From contig NZ_JBEDNQ010000003.1 in NCBI RefSeq assembly GCF_040105385.1, forward strand, positions 186,001 to 250,000: DNA of 64,000 bases, written 5' to 3'. The DNA comes from Pseudonocardia nematodicida (GTDB lineage: Bacteria; Actinomycetota; Actinomycetes; Mycobacteriales; Pseudonocardiaceae). Below are positions 8,795 to 18,440 of the stretch, one piece after another. The notes beneath the pieces were generated by a model. The model was not told the origin of the DNA. It saw nothing but the letters and a program-made list of their open reading frames with translations, and made no database searches. Each line of letters begins with the position of its first letter. The stretch's first letter is position 1. A program made the translations under genes and the position numbers.

Positions 8795-9621
8795 CGCTCC
8801 CGGGAGGAAACCCGGAGTCCAACTCTCCGGCCCCGGTCACGCCGACCGAGCGCGAGTTCCCGGCCCCGCCGGAGCCGTCGCCGGTGTCGCCGGTCTTCGA
8901 CGAGCTCACGCGGGCGCGGACCACGGAGGTCATCGCCCGCTACCCGGAGTCCCGCTCCGCGCTGCTCCCGCTGCTGCACCTGGTGCAGTCGGTCGAGGGC
9001 TACGTGAGCCAGGACGGGATCCGGTACTGCGCCGAGGCCCTGGAGCTGACCACGGCCGAGGTCTCCGCGGTGGCGACCTTCTACACCATGTACAAGCGCA
9101 GCCCGTGCGGCGAGCACCTGGTCAGCGTGTGCACCAACACGCTGTGCGCGGCGCTCGGTGGCGACGACATCTTCTCCCGCCTGCGCACCCACCTGGGCTC
9201 GGAGGACCGGCCGCTCGGCCAGGAGGAGACGGCCGGCGAGCCCGGCAGCCCCGGGTCGATCACCCTGGAGCACGCGGAGTGCCTGGCCGCCTGCGACCTC
9301 GCGCCGGTGCTGCAGGTCAACTACGAGTACTTCGACAACCAGACGCCTCACTCCGCGGTCGAGCTGGTGGACGCGCTGCGGGCCGGGGAGAGGCCGCAGC
9401 CGACCCGCGGTGCCCCGCTGACCGACCTGCGCACGATCGAGCTGGAGCTGGCCGGCTTCACCGACGACGCGTCCGATGTGGACACCACGGCGCGCGTCGA
9501 GGGCCCGTCCGGCGCGATCGAGTCGGTGCGCGGGGCGCGGATGGCCGAGGAGAACGGCTGGACCGCCCCGGCGATGCCCGACGAGCACCCGGCGATGCCC
9601 GCGCTACCGGAGAAGAAGTGA
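8791..9621 (+). CDS. nuoE: NADH-quinone oxidoreductase subunit E
   Basis: A 276-aa, 24-kDa-subunit family protein with a [2Fe-2S] cluster in the NADH module. The four ligands are seen as SVCTNTLC near residue 112 and HAECLAACD near 164. The N-terminal ~40 residues are Pro-rich, and a C-terminal extension of about 75 residues runs beyond the thioredoxin-like core. The ATG that overlaps the nuoD stop was preferred to a GTG three codons upstream. Confidence 0.93.
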   Translation: MTLPGGNPESNSPAPVTPTEREFPAPPEPSPVSPVFDELTRARTTEVIARYPESRSALLPLLHLVQSVEGYVSQDGIRYCAEALELTTAEVSAVATFYTMYKRSPCGEHLVSVCTNTLCAALGGDDIFSRLRTHLGSEDRPLGQEETAGEPGSPGSITLEHAECLAACDLAPVLQVNYEYFDNQTPHSAVELVDALRAGERPQPTRGAPLTDLRTIELELAGFTDDASDVDTTARVEGPSGAIESVRGARMAEENGWTAPAMPDEHPAMPALPEKK

Positions 9622-9625
9622 TCCC

Positions 9626-10981
9626 ATGACCTCTCCCGAGAACGACGCCGTGCGCAAGCCGGACCCCATCACGCCGGTCCTGACCCGGCGCTGGCTCTCG
9701 CCGCGGTCCTGGTCGATCGACACCTACGAGCAGCTCGAGGGCTACACCTCGCTGCGCACCGCGTTCGCCGCCCACCCCGACCAGCTCATCCAGCTGATCA
9801 AGGACTCCGGGCTGCGCGGACGCGGCGGTGCCGGCTTCCCGACGGGCATGAAGTGGGGCTTCATCCCGCAGGACGACGGGTCCGGCAAGGGCCCCGGCGC
9901 GAAGCCGAAGTACCTGGTCATCAACGCCGACGAGGGCGAGCCGGGTACCTGCAAGGACATCCCGACGATGATGGCCGACCCGCACGCGCTGATCGAAGGC
10001 TGCATCGTCACCAGCTACGCGATCCGCGCGCACTTCTGCGCGATCTACGTCCGCGGCGAGGCGGTGCACTGCATCCGCCGGCTGCGCGCGGCGGTCCGCG
10101 AGGCCAAGGCGAAGGGCTACCTGGGCACCGACATCCTCGGCTCCGGGTTCGACCTGGAGATCGTGGTGCACGCCGGGGCCGGTGCCTACATCTGCGGCGA
10201 GGAGACGGCGCTGCTCGACTCGCTGGAGGGCCGGCGCGGGCAGCCGCGGCTCAAGCCGCCGTTCCCCGCGACCTCGGGGCTCTACGCCAGCCCGACCGTG
10301 GTCAACAACGTCGAGACGATCGCCAGCGTGCCGGCCATCGTCACCGGCGGCTCCGGCTGGTTCCGCTCGATGGGCCGGGAGAAGTCGCCCGGCCCGAAGA
10401 TCTACTCGCTCTCCGGGCACGTCGAGCGCCCCGGCCAGTACGAGGCGCCGCTCGGCACCACGCTGCGCGAGCTGCTGGAGCTGGCCGGCGGGATGAAGGA
10501 CGGGATCCCGCTCAAGTTCTGGACGCCCGGCGGGTCCTCGACGCCGCTGTTCACCGCCGAGCACCTCGACGTCCCGCTGGACTTCGAGGGCGCCGCCGAG
10601 GCCGGCTCGATGCTCGGGACGACGGCGGTTCAGGTCTTCAACGAGACCGTCTCGGTGCCGTGGGCGGTCATGAAGTGGACCGAGTTCTACAAGCACGAGA
10701 GCTGCGGCAAGTGCACCCCGTGCCGGGAGGGCACGTACTGGCTGGTGCAGGTGCTGCAGCGGATGGTGCGCGGCGAGGGGACGACCCAGGACATCGACAT
10801 GATGCTCGACGTCTGCGACAACATCCTCGGCCGCTCCTTCTGCGCCCTCGGTGACGGTGCGACGAGCCCGATCACCAGCGCGATCCAGTACTTCCGCCAG
10901 GAGTTCCTGGACCTCATCGCGGCACAGCCCGATGTGGACCGTCCGGAGCAGCTGGCCCAGCTCACCGGAGCCACCACATGA
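9626..10981 (+). CDS. nuoF: NADH-quinone oxidoreductase subunit F
   Basis: A 451-aa flavoprotein subunit that oxidises NADH with FMN and a [4Fe-4S] cluster. The nucleotide/FMN loops GLRGRGGAGFPTGMKW near residue 60 and GAGAYICGEETALL near 185 are present. The cluster motif ESCGKCTPCREGTYW is near 355. The start is an ATG 4 nt after the nuoE stop. It overlaps nuoG by 4 nt. Confidence 0.95.
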   Translation: MTSPENDAVRKPDPITPVLTRRWLSPRSWSIDTYEQLEGYTSLRTAFAAHPDQLIQLIKDSGLRGRGGAGFPTGMKWGFIPQDDGSGKGPGAKPKYLVINADEGEPGTCKDIPTMMADPHALIEGCIVTSYAIRAHFCAIYVRGEAVHCIRRLRAAVREAKAKGYLGTDILGSGFDLEIVVHAGAGAYICGEETALLDSLEGRRGQPRLKPPFPATSGLYASPTVVNNVETIASVPAIVTGGSGWFRSMGREKSPGPKIYSLSGHVERPGQYEAPLGTTLRELLELAGGMKDGIPLKFWTPGGSSTPLFTAEHLDVPLDFEGAAEAGSMLGTTAVQVFNETVSVPWAVMKWTEFYKHESCGKCTPCREGTYWLVQVLQRMVRGEGTTQDIDMMLDVCDNILGRSFCALGDGATSPITSAIQYFRQEFLDLIAAQPDVDRPEQLAQLTGATT

Positions 10982-13455
10982 CGCTCTCACCCGAGAAGTC
11001 GACCGAGACCCCGGTGCCCGAGGGGCACGTCCGGCTCACCATCGACGGCCGCGTCGTCGACGCCCCCAAGGGCGAGCTGCTGATCCGCACCTGCGAGCGG
11101 CTCGGCATCGTGATCCCGCGGTTCTGCGACCACCCGCTGCTCGACCCGGCCGGCGCCTGCCGGCAGTGCCTGGTCGAGGTCGAGATGGGCGGCCGGCCGA
11201 TGCCGAAGCCGCAGGCCAGCTGCACGATGACGGTCGCCGACGGCATGGTCGTCAAGACCCAGGAGACCTCCGAGCGGGCGGACAAGGCGCAGCAGGGTGT
11301 GATGGAGCTTCTGCTCATCAACCACCCGCTGGACTGCCCGATCTGCGACAAGGGCGGCGAGTGCCCGCTGCAGAACCAGGCGATGGCGCACGGCCGGGCC
11401 GACTCCCGCTTCGTCGAGAAGAAGCGGACCTTCCCCAAGCCGCTGCCGATCTCGAGCCAGGTGCTGCTCGACCGTGAGCGCTGCGTGCTCTGCCAGCGCT
11501 GCACCCGGTTCTCCGAGGAGATCGCCGGCGACCCCTTCATCGACCTGCTGGAGCGCGGCGCGAACCAGCAGATCGGCATCGCCGAGGACCAGCCGTTCCA
11601 GTCCTACTTCTCCGGCAACACCATCCAGATCTGCCCGGTCGGCGCGCTGACCAGCGCCGCCTACCGGTTCCGGTCCCGGCCGTTCGACCTGCGCTCGACG
11701 AAGAGCACGTGCGAGCACTGCGCGTCGGGCTGCGACATGCGGACCGACTCCCGGCGCGGGACGGTGCTGCGCCGGCTCGCGGGCAACGACCCGGAGGTCA
11801 ACGAGGAGTGGCTCTGCGACAAGGGCCGCTTCGCCTTCCGCTACCTGAGCAGCGCCGGCCGGATCACCCGGCCGATGGTGCGCGGCGCCGACGGTGAGCT
11901 GGCCGAGGCCTCCTGGACCGAGGCGCTGCGGGTGGCCGCCGAGGGCCTGCTCGCCGCCCGCGCGGGTGGCGGGATCGGTGTGCTGCCCGGTGGCCGGCTG
12001 ACCGTCGAGGACGCCTACGCCTACGCCAAGTTCGCCCGGGTGGTCGCCCGCAGCAACGACGTCGACTTCCGGGCCCGGCCGCACTCCGACGAGGAGCTGG
12101 AGTTCCTCGCCGCGCACGTGGTGGGCGGGACTCCCGAGGACTCGGTGACCTTCACGGCGATCGAGAACGCCCCGGCGGTGCTCACCGTGGGCACCGACCC
12201 CGAGGAGGAGTCGGGCATCGTCTTCCTCCGGCTGCGCAAGGCGTGGCGGAAGAAGGGGCTGCGGCACTTCCAGATCGCCCCCTTCACCACGACGGGTGCG
12301 GAGAAGACCGGCGCCACCGTGCTGCACGCGGTGCCGGGCGGCGAGGCCGCGGTCGTCGCCGACCCGGGGGCGGACGTCGTCACGGCGCTCGGCCAGGCCG
12401 GCGCCGTGATCCTGGTGGGGGACCGGGCCGCCGAGACGCCCGGGCTGTACTCCGCGGTGTCCGCGCTGGCCGCGCGCACCGGTGCAGCGATCGGCTGGCT
12501 GCCGCGCCGGGCCGGGGACCGCGGCGCGGTGGAGACCGGCGCGCTGCCGACCCTGCTGCCCGGCGGGCGCCCGGTCACCGACCCGAAGGGCCGCACCGAG
12601 GTCGAGCGCGCCTGGGGCCTCGGTCCCGGCGAGCTGCCGGCCGAGCCGGGCCGCGACGCCGCCGGGATCCTGGCCGCGGCCGCGTCCGGCGAGCTCGCCG
12701 GCCTGGTCGTCGGCGGGGTCGACCCGAACGACATGGCCGACCCGCAGGCCGCGATCACCGCGCTGCGCGAGGTCGGGTTCCTGGTCAGCCTGGAGATGCA
12801 CACCTCCGCGGTCACCGAGCTCGCCGACGTCGTCCTGCCGGTCGCGCCGGACGCCCAGCGGGCCGGGTCGTACCTGAACTGGGAGGGCCGGCGTCGGGAG
12901 TTCGGGGTGGCGCTGGACGCCACCGGCGTGCTGCCGGACTGCCGCGTGCTGGACACCCTCGGCGTCGAGATGGACGCCGACCTGTTCACCCAGACCCCAG
13001 CCGCCGCGGCCGGGGAGATCGCCCGGCTCGGGTCCGTCCGCCCGGGCAGCACCGCCCCGACCGGCCGGCCCGGCGACGTGCGGGTGCCCGGCTACGGCCA
13101 GGCGGTGCTCGCGACGTCCCGGCAGCTGATCGACGACGGCAGCCTGGAGATCGACGAGCCGGCCCTGGCCGGCACCGCCCGGCGGCCCTACGTCCGGGTC
13201 AACACCGCCACCGCGGACCGGCTCGGACTGGTCGAGGGCGACGGCGCGACGGTCCGCACCGACCGCGGCGCGATCACGCTCCCGGTGTCGCTGGCCGACC
13301 TCCCGGACGGCGTGGTGTGGCTGCCCACCTGCTCGCCGGGCTCGCACGTGCGGCCCACGCTCGGCGCCGGCCACGGTGACCTGGTCGGCGTCGTGCCGGC
13401 GGTCGGGGACGACGGAGCCGTCGGGAACAGCACAGAGAACGGAAACGGATCGTGA
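10978..13455 (+). CDS. nuoG: NADH-quinone oxidoreductase subunit G
   Basis: An 825-aa, 75-kDa subunit. The N-terminal ferredoxin domain has a [2Fe-2S] set (CDHPLLDPAGACRQCLVE, residues about 43-60). Next come the [4Fe-4S] sites (DCPICDKGGECPLQ near 118; CVLCQRC near 164) and the extra cluster site CEHCASGCDMRTDSRRG near 245. A long molybdopterin-oxidoreductase-like domain without catalytic function follows. It carries electrons from NuoF to the NuoI clusters. Confidence 0.95.
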   Translation: MTLSPEKSTETPVPEGHVRLTIDGRVVDAPKGELLIRTCERLGIVIPRFCDHPLLDPAGACRQCLVEVEMGGRPMPKPQASCTMTVADGMVVKTQETSERADKAQQGVMELLLINHPLDCPICDKGGECPLQNQAMAHGRADSRFVEKKRTFPKPLPISSQVLLDRERCVLCQRCTRFSEEIAGDPFIDLLERGANQQIGIAEDQPFQSYFSGNTIQICPVGALTSAAYRFRSRPFDLRSTKSTCEHCASGCDMRTDSRRGTVLRRLAGNDPEVNEEWLCDKGRFAFRYLSSAGRITRPMVRGADGELAEASWTEALRVAAEGLLAARAGGGIGVLPGGRLTVEDAYAYAKFARVVARSNDVDFRARPHSDEELEFLAAHVVGGTPEDSVTFTAIENAPAVLTVGTDPEEESGIVFLRLRKAWRKKGLRHFQIAPFTTTGAEKTGATVLHAVPGGEAAVVADPGADVVTALGQAGAVILVGDRAAETPGLYSAVSALAARTGAAIGWLPRRAGDRGAVETGALPTLLPGGRPVTDPKGRTEVERAWGLGPGELPAEPGRDAAGILAAAASGELAGLVVGGVDPNDMADPQAAITALREVGFLVSLEMHTSAVTELADVVLPVAPDAQRAGSYLNWEGRRREFGVALDATGVLPDCRVLDTLGVEMDADLFTQTPAAAAGEIARLGSVRPGSTAPTGRPGDVRVPGYGQAVLATSRQLIDDGSLEIDEPALAGTARRPYVRVNTATADRLGLVEGDGATVRTDRGAITLPVSLADLPDGVVWLPTCSPGSHVRPTLGAGHGDLVGVVPAVGDDGAVGNSTENGNGS

Positions 13456-14753
13456 ACGCGCTCCTGATGCTCCCCGCGCAGGTCCCGCCGCCCCCGATCG
13501 AGGGGATGAACCGGACCCAGGAGCTGCTCGCCTCCGACCCGATCTGGCTGATCATCATCAAGGTCGTCGGCCTGTTCGCGCTCGGCGTCGTGCTGACCCT
13601 GTTCATGATCAACTGGGAGCGCAAGGTCGTCGGCCGGATGCAGCAGCGCCCGGGCCCGAACCGGACCGGTCCCGGCGGCTGGCTGCAGAGCCTCGCCGAC
13701 GGCCTGAAGCTGGCGTTCAAGGAAGACATCATGCCCGCGAACGCGGACAAGAAGGTCTTCTTCGTCGCCCCGATCATCGCCACCATCCCGGCGTTCGTGG
13801 CCTTCTCGGTCATCCCGTTCGGTGGCGAGGTCACGATGTTCGGCCACCAGACCGTGCTGCAGCTGGTCGACGTGCCGGTCGGCGTCCTGGTGGTGCTGGC
13901 CTGCTCGTCGATCGGTGTCTACGGGATGGTGCTCGGCGGCTGGGCGTCCGGTTCGCCCTACGCGCTGCTGGGGTCGCTGCGCTCGGCGGCGCAGGTGATC
14001 TCGTACGAGATCGCGCTGGGTCTGGCGGTGGTCGGGGTGGTGCTCTACGCCGGGTCGCTGTCGACCTCGGAGATCGTCGCGTCGCAGATGTCGGGCTGGT
14101 ACTTCTGGCTGCTGGTCCCGAGCTTCGTGGTCTTCGTGATCGCGATGGTCGGCGAGACCAACCGTGCCCCGTTCGACCTCCCCGAAGCGGAGTCGGAGCT
14201 GGTGGGCGGGTTCCACACCGAGTACTCGTCGCTGAAGTTCGCGCTGTTCTTCCTGGCCGAGTACGTGAACATGGTGACCGTCTCGGCGATGGCGGTGACG
14301 CTGTTCCTGGGCGGCGGGATGTGGCCGTGGCCGTTCACGTCGTTCAACGACAACGGCTGGTTGATGTTCCTGGCCTTCATCGTGAAGACGATGCTGTTCC
14401 TGTTCGTGTTCATCTGGCTGCGCGGGACACTGCCGCGGTTCCGCTACGACCAGTTCATGAAGCTGGGCTGGAAGATCCTGGTCCCGGTGATGCTGGTGTG
14501 GATCGTGGCGATCTTCGGCATCAACACCTGGCGCAGCACCGGTGGCGACAACGTGGTGCTGCTGCTGTCGCTGATCGGGTTCGGGCTGGCCGTGGTGCTC
14601 ACGATCGCGCTGCTGCTGCCGGACCGGCCGGTCGACGAGCGGGCACCGGTGGAGCCGGCGTCGGACTACCCGGTGCCGCCGCTGGACCTCGAGGTCCCGG
14701 CGTCACCGCCGAAGCGCCGCAAGGCCGTGCGAGCCGGAAGGGAGACCGAGTAG
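13452..14753 (+). CDS. nuoH: NADH-quinone oxidoreductase subunit H
   Basis: A 433-aa membrane subunit at the quinone-tunnel entrance with about eight transmembrane helices. Conserved loops are visible: WERKVVGRMQQRPGPNRTGP near residue 55, SLADGLKLAFKED near 82 and ETNRAPFDLPEAESELVGG near 235. The C-terminal ~60 residues are a charged cytoplasmic tail (PASPPKRRKAVRAGRETE), longer than in E. coli. GTG start overlapping nuoG. nuoI begins at the very next base. Confidence 0.95.
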   Translation: MNALLMLPAQVPPPPIEGMNRTQELLASDPIWLIIIKVVGLFALGVVLTLFMINWERKVVGRMQQRPGPNRTGPGGWLQSLADGLKLAFKEDIMPANADKKVFFVAPIIATIPAFVAFSVIPFGGEVTMFGHQTVLQLVDVPVGVLVVLACSSIGVYGMVLGGWASGSPYALLGSLRSAAQVISYEIALGLAVVGVVLYAGSLSTSEIVASQMSGWYFWLLVPSFVVFVIAMVGETNRAPFDLPEAESELVGGFHTEYSSLKFALFFLAEYVNMVTVSAMAVTLFLGGGMWPWPFTSFNDNGWLMFLAFIVKTMLFLFVFIWLRGTLPRFRYDQFMKLGWKILVPVMLVWIVAIFGINTWRSTGGDNVVLLLSLIGFGLAVVLTIALLLPDRPVDERAPVEPASDYPVPPLDLEVPASPPKRRKAVRAGRETE

Positions 14754-15293
14754 ATGTTCGACTTCTTCAAGGGATTCGGCGTCACCTTCTCGACGATGTT
14801 CAAGAAGGTCGTCACCGAGGAGTACCCGGAGGACTTCCCGCCCGCCGCGCCGCGCTACCACGGCCGGCACCAGCTCAACCGGCACCCGGACGGGCTGGAG
14901 AAGTGCGTCGGCTGCGAGCTGTGCGCCTGGGCCTGCCCGGCGGATGCGATCTACGTCGAGGGCGGCGACAACACCGAGGAGGCCCGGTACTCGCCGGGTG
15001 AGCGCTACGGCGCGATCTACCAGATCAACTACCTGCGGTGCATCGGCTGCGGCCTGTGCATCGAGGCCTGCCCGACCCGCTCGCTGACGATGACCAACTT
15101 CTACGAGCTGGCCGACGACAACCGGCAGGACCTCATCTACACCAAGGAGCAGCTGATGGCTCCGCTGCTGCCCGGCATGGAGCAGCCGCCCCACCCGATG
15201 CGGCTCGGCGAGGACGAGCAGGACTACTACGTGTCCGGCCCGACCCTCGCCAAGGTGTCCACCCAGGACCAGACGGGGGAGCAGCAGCGATGA
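14754..15293 (+). CDS. nuoI: NADH-quinone oxidoreductase subunit I
   Basis: A 179-aa, 8Fe ferredoxin-type subunit carrying N6a and N6b. The two classic CxxCxxCxxxCP motifs are CVGCELCAWACP near residue 45 and CIGCGLCIEACP near 92. It links NuoG to NuoB. There are no spacer bases after nuoH, and its stop overlaps the nuoJ start. Confidence 0.96.
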   Translation: MFDFFKGFGVTFSTMFKKVVTEEYPEDFPPAAPRYHGRHQLNRHPDGLEKCVGCELCAWACPADAIYVEGGDNTEEARYSPGERYGAIYQINYLRCIGCGLCIEACPTRSLTMTNFYELADDNRQDLIYTKEQLMAPLLPGMEQPPHPMRLGEDEQDYYVSGPTLAKVSTQDQTGEQQR

Positions 15294-16153
15294 GTACGGC
15301 CGTACTGGCCCAGGCCGCCGGGGAGGTGAGCACCGGCGAGGCGATCGCGTTCTGGATCCTCGGGCCGGTCGCCCTGGCCGGCGCTCTGGGCCTGGTGTTC
15401 GCCCGGCACGCGGTGCACGCCGCGCTGCTGCTGGTGATGACGATGTTCTCGATCGCCGTGCTGTACCTGGTGCAGACCGCGCCGTTCCTCGGGTTCGTGC
15501 AGATCATCGTCTACACCGGCGCGGTGATGATGCTGTTCCTGTTCGTCCTGATGCTGGTCGGGCGGGACTCGAAGGACTCGGTCATCGAGGTTCTGCGCGG
15601 GCAGCGGGCCGCGGCCCTGCTGTTCGGTGTCGGGCTGGCCGCGCTGCTGGTCGGCGGCCTGTCCCGCGGCCTCGTCGACGTCACCCCGGCCGGTCTCGCG
15701 GCCGGCGGGCTCGGCTGGAACGGTAACGTCCCCGGCCTGGGCCGGCTGATCTTCACCGACTACCTGCTGGCGTTCGAGCTGACCGCGGCGCTGCTGATGG
15801 TCGCCGCGCTCGGCGCGATGGTGCTGACCGGCTCGCAGAGCTCGCAGCACACCAAGGTCGGCCAGCGGGAGACGGTGCTCCGCCGGCTGCGCGGCGAGCA
15901 CGCCCGCGTCTCGCCGCTGCCGGGCCCGGGCGTCTACGCCACCGCGAACTCGGTGGCCGTCCCCGCGCTGCTGCCGGACGGCTCGGTCGCGCCGGAGTCG
16001 ATGGCCGACATCATCGAGTCGGTCCAGGTCGACGTCCCGGACACCACCACCCCCGACGCGCACTCGCTGACCGGCCGCCGCGCGCCCGACCGCACGATCT
16101 CCGCGGGCGAGGCGAGCGACACCGACGACCACCGGGAGGGGGAGCAGCGATGA
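15290..16153 (+). CDS. nuoJ: NADH-quinone oxidoreductase subunit J
   Basis: A 287-aa membrane subunit with five predicted transmembrane helices in the first ~185 residues. They include the conserved third-helix segment FLGFVQIIVYTGAVMMLFLF near residue 65. The remaining ~100 residues form a polar cytoplasmic tail that is absent from E. coli NuoJ but common in actinobacteria. ATG start, 4-nt overlaps on both sides. Confidence 0.94.
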   Translation: MSTAVLAQAAGEVSTGEAIAFWILGPVALAGALGLVFARHAVHAALLLVMTMFSIAVLYLVQTAPFLGFVQIIVYTGAVMMLFLFVLMLVGRDSKDSVIEVLRGQRAAALLFGVGLAALLVGGLSRGLVDVTPAGLAAGGLGWNGNVPGLGRLIFTDYLLAFELTAALLMVAALGAMVLTGSQSSQHTKVGQRETVLRRLRGEHARVSPLPGPGVYATANSVAVPALLPDGSVAPESMADIIESVQVDVPDTTTPDAHSLTGRRAPDRTISAGEASDTDDHREGEQR

Positions 16154-16449
16154 CCCCCGAGTACTACCTGCTGCTCTCCGCGCTGCTGTTCTCGATCGGC
16201 GCCGTCGGCGTGCTGGTGCGCCGCAACGCCGTCGTCGTGTTCATGTGCATCGAGCTGATGCTGAACGCGGTGAACCTGACGCTGGTCACGTTCTCCCGGA
16301 TCCACGGGAACCTGGACGGCCAGGTGATGGCGCTGTTCGTGATGGTGGTCGCCGCCTGCGAGGTGGTCGTCGGCCTGGCGATCATCACGGCGATCTTCCG
16401 CACCCGTCAGTCGTCCTCCGTGGATGACGCGAACCTGCTGAAGTACTAG
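16150..16449 (+). CDS. nuoK: NADH-quinone oxidoreductase subunit K
   Basis: A 99-aa proton-channel subunit with three transmembrane helices. The conserved charged residues appear in VFMCIELMLNAVNL (Glu near residue 36) and VVAACEVVVGLAI (Glu near 71). Length and layout are canonical. The start overlaps nuoJ, and nuoL follows after 17 nt. Confidence 0.96.
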   Translation: MTPEYYLLLSALLFSIGAVGVLVRRNAVVVFMCIELMLNAVNLTLVTFSRIHGNLDGQVMALFVMVVAACEVVVGLAIITAIFRTRQSSSVDDANLLKY

Positions 16450-16466
16450 GGAGCGTCCGCCCTCCG

Positions 16467-18440
16467 ATGAATACCGTGACCCAGCTCCCCCTCACCCTCG
16501 CGCAGGCCGCCGAGCCCGCGACCGGCACCGCGTCGCTGGCGTGGCTGCTGATCGCGCTCCCCGCGGCCGGCGCCCTGGTGCTCTTCCTGTCCGGCCGCCG
16601 GGCCGACGCCTGGGGCCACTGGCTCGGCGTCGCCACCATCACCGGTGCCTTCGCCGTCGGCCTGGCCATCTTCGTCGAGACCCTCGGGCTCGACCCCGCG
16701 GCACGCACCCGCGAGCTCTCGCTCTACGAGTGGATGTCGTCCGGTCCGCTGTCGGTCGACTTCGGACTCCGGCTCGACCCGCTCTCGCTGACCTTCGTCC
16801 TGCTCATCACCGGTGTCGGTACGCTCATCCACCTGTACTCGGTCGGGTACATGAGCCACGATCCGAACCGGCGGCGGTTCTTCGCCCAGCTGAACCTGTT
16901 CGTCGCGGCGATGCTGGTGCTGGTCCTCGGCAACAACTTCGTGCTGCTCTACCTGGGCTGGGAGGGCGTCGGCCTGGCGTCCTACCTGCTGATCGGCTTC
17001 TACCAGGACCGCCCGGCCGCGGCGACCGCGGCGAAGAAGGCGTTCCTGATGAACCGGGTCGGCGACGTCGGCCTGGCCATCGCGATCTTCCTGCTCTGGC
17101 TGGAGCTCGGGACCCTGCAGTACACCGAGGTCTTCGCCCGGATCGGCGAGGTGCCCGGCGGCACCGTCCTGGCCATCACGCTGCTGCTCCTGCTCGGCGC
17201 CTGCGGCAAGTCCGGCCAGTTCCCGCTGCAGGCCTGGCTCCCGGACGCGATGGAGGGCCCGACCCCCGTCTCGGCCCTGATCCACGCGGCCACCATGGTC
17301 ACCGCGGGCGTCTACCTGATCGCCCGCGCATCGCCGATCTACAACCTGTCGGAGACCGGCCGGCTGGTGGTCTGCCTGATCGGCGTCGTGACGCTGCTGA
17401 TCGGCGCGATCATCGGCTGCGCCTACGACGACATCAAGAAGGTCCTGGCCTACTCCACGGTCAGCCAGATCGGCTACATGATCCTCGCGGTCGGGCTCGG
17501 CCCGGCCGGCTACGCGCTGGGAATCCTGCACCTGCTCACGCACGGCTTCTTCAAGGCCGGGCTGTTCCTCGGGGCCGGCTCGGTGATGCACGCGATGAAC
17601 GACGACGTCGACATGCGCCGCTTCGGCGGGCTGTGGCGCGCGATGCCGGTCACCTTCGTGACCTTCGGCCTCGGCTACCTGGCACTCATCGGCTTCCCGT
17701 TCCTGGCCGGCTACTACTCCAAGGACGCGATCATCGAGGCCGCGTTCGCCCAGGAGGGCTGGCAGGGCTGGGTCTTCGGCGGCATCGCGACGCTGGCCGC
17801 CGGGCTCACCGCCTTCTACATGACCCGGCTGATGATCATGACGTTCTTCGGCGCGCGGCGCTGGGAGTCGGTGAAGTCGACCGACGGGCGGGACTACCAC
17901 CCGCACGAGTCCCCGGCGACGATGACCACCCCGATGATCGTCCTGGCGTTCGGCTCGGTGTTCGCCGGCATGCTGCTCTACCCGATCCTGCCGGGCTGGC
18001 TGGCCCCGTCGGTGGGCGAGCGGGCCCCGGCCGAGGGCGGTGCCCTCGCGGCCGGCCTGGAGGGCCTGGTGCCGTTCCTGGTCGTCGGCGTCTCACTGCT
18101 CGGTGTGCTGCTGGCCTACCTGTTCGTCGGGCGAAGCCCGGTCCCGGTCGAGCGTCCCGAGCGGGTGTCCGCGGTGGTCACCGCGGCCCGTCGTGACCTC
18201 TACGCGAACGCGATCAACGAGGCGGTCATCGAGCGGCCCGGCATCTGGCTCACCCGGGTGCTGGTCTTCTTCGACAACCGCGGGATCGACGGCCTGGTCA
18301 CCGGCACGGCCGCCGCGTTCGGGGGCGGCTCCGGGCGCCTGCGCCGGCTCCAGACCGGGTTCGTCCGGTCCTACGCTCTGTCGATGCTCGGCGGCGGTGT
18401 CCTCATCGTCGCCGCGATGCTGGCGGTGAGGTTCGCCTGA
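16467..18440 (+). CDS. nuoL: NADH-quinone oxidoreductase subunit L
   Basis: A 657-aa antiporter-like subunit at the distal end of the membrane arm, with about 16 helices and the long lateral helix near the C-terminus. Family marks are GWEGVGLASYLLIGFY near residue 165, AWLPDAMEGPTPVSALIHAA near 255 (conserved Lys/His channel) and YSTVSQIGYM near 330. The stop and the nuoM start share one base (TGATG). Confidence 0.95.
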   Translation: MNTVTQLPLTLAQAAEPATGTASLAWLLIALPAAGALVLFLSGRRADAWGHWLGVATITGAFAVGLAIFVETLGLDPAARTRELSLYEWMSSGPLSVDFGLRLDPLSLTFVLLITGVGTLIHLYSVGYMSHDPNRRRFFAQLNLFVAAMLVLVLGNNFVLLYLGWEGVGLASYLLIGFYQDRPAAATAAKKAFLMNRVGDVGLAIAIFLLWLELGTLQYTEVFARIGEVPGGTVLAITLLLLLGACGKSGQFPLQAWLPDAMEGPTPVSALIHAATMVTAGVYLIARASPIYNLSETGRLVVCLIGVVTLLIGAIIGCAYDDIKKVLAYSTVSQIGYMILAVGLGPAGYALGILHLLTHGFFKAGLFLGAGSVMHAMNDDVDMRRFGGLWRAMPVTFVTFGLGYLALIGFPFLAGYYSKDAIIEAAFAQEGWQGWVFGGIATLAAGLTAFYMTRLMIMTFFGARRWESVKSTDGRDYHPHESPATMTTPMIVLAFGSVFAGMLLYPILPGWLAPSVGERAPAEGGALAAGLEGLVPFLVVGVSLLGVLLAYLFVGRSPVPVERPERVSAVVTAARRDLYANAINEAVIERPGIWLTRVLVFFDNRGIDGLVTGTAAAFGGGSGRLRRLQTGFVRSYALSMLGGGVLIVAAMLAVRFA

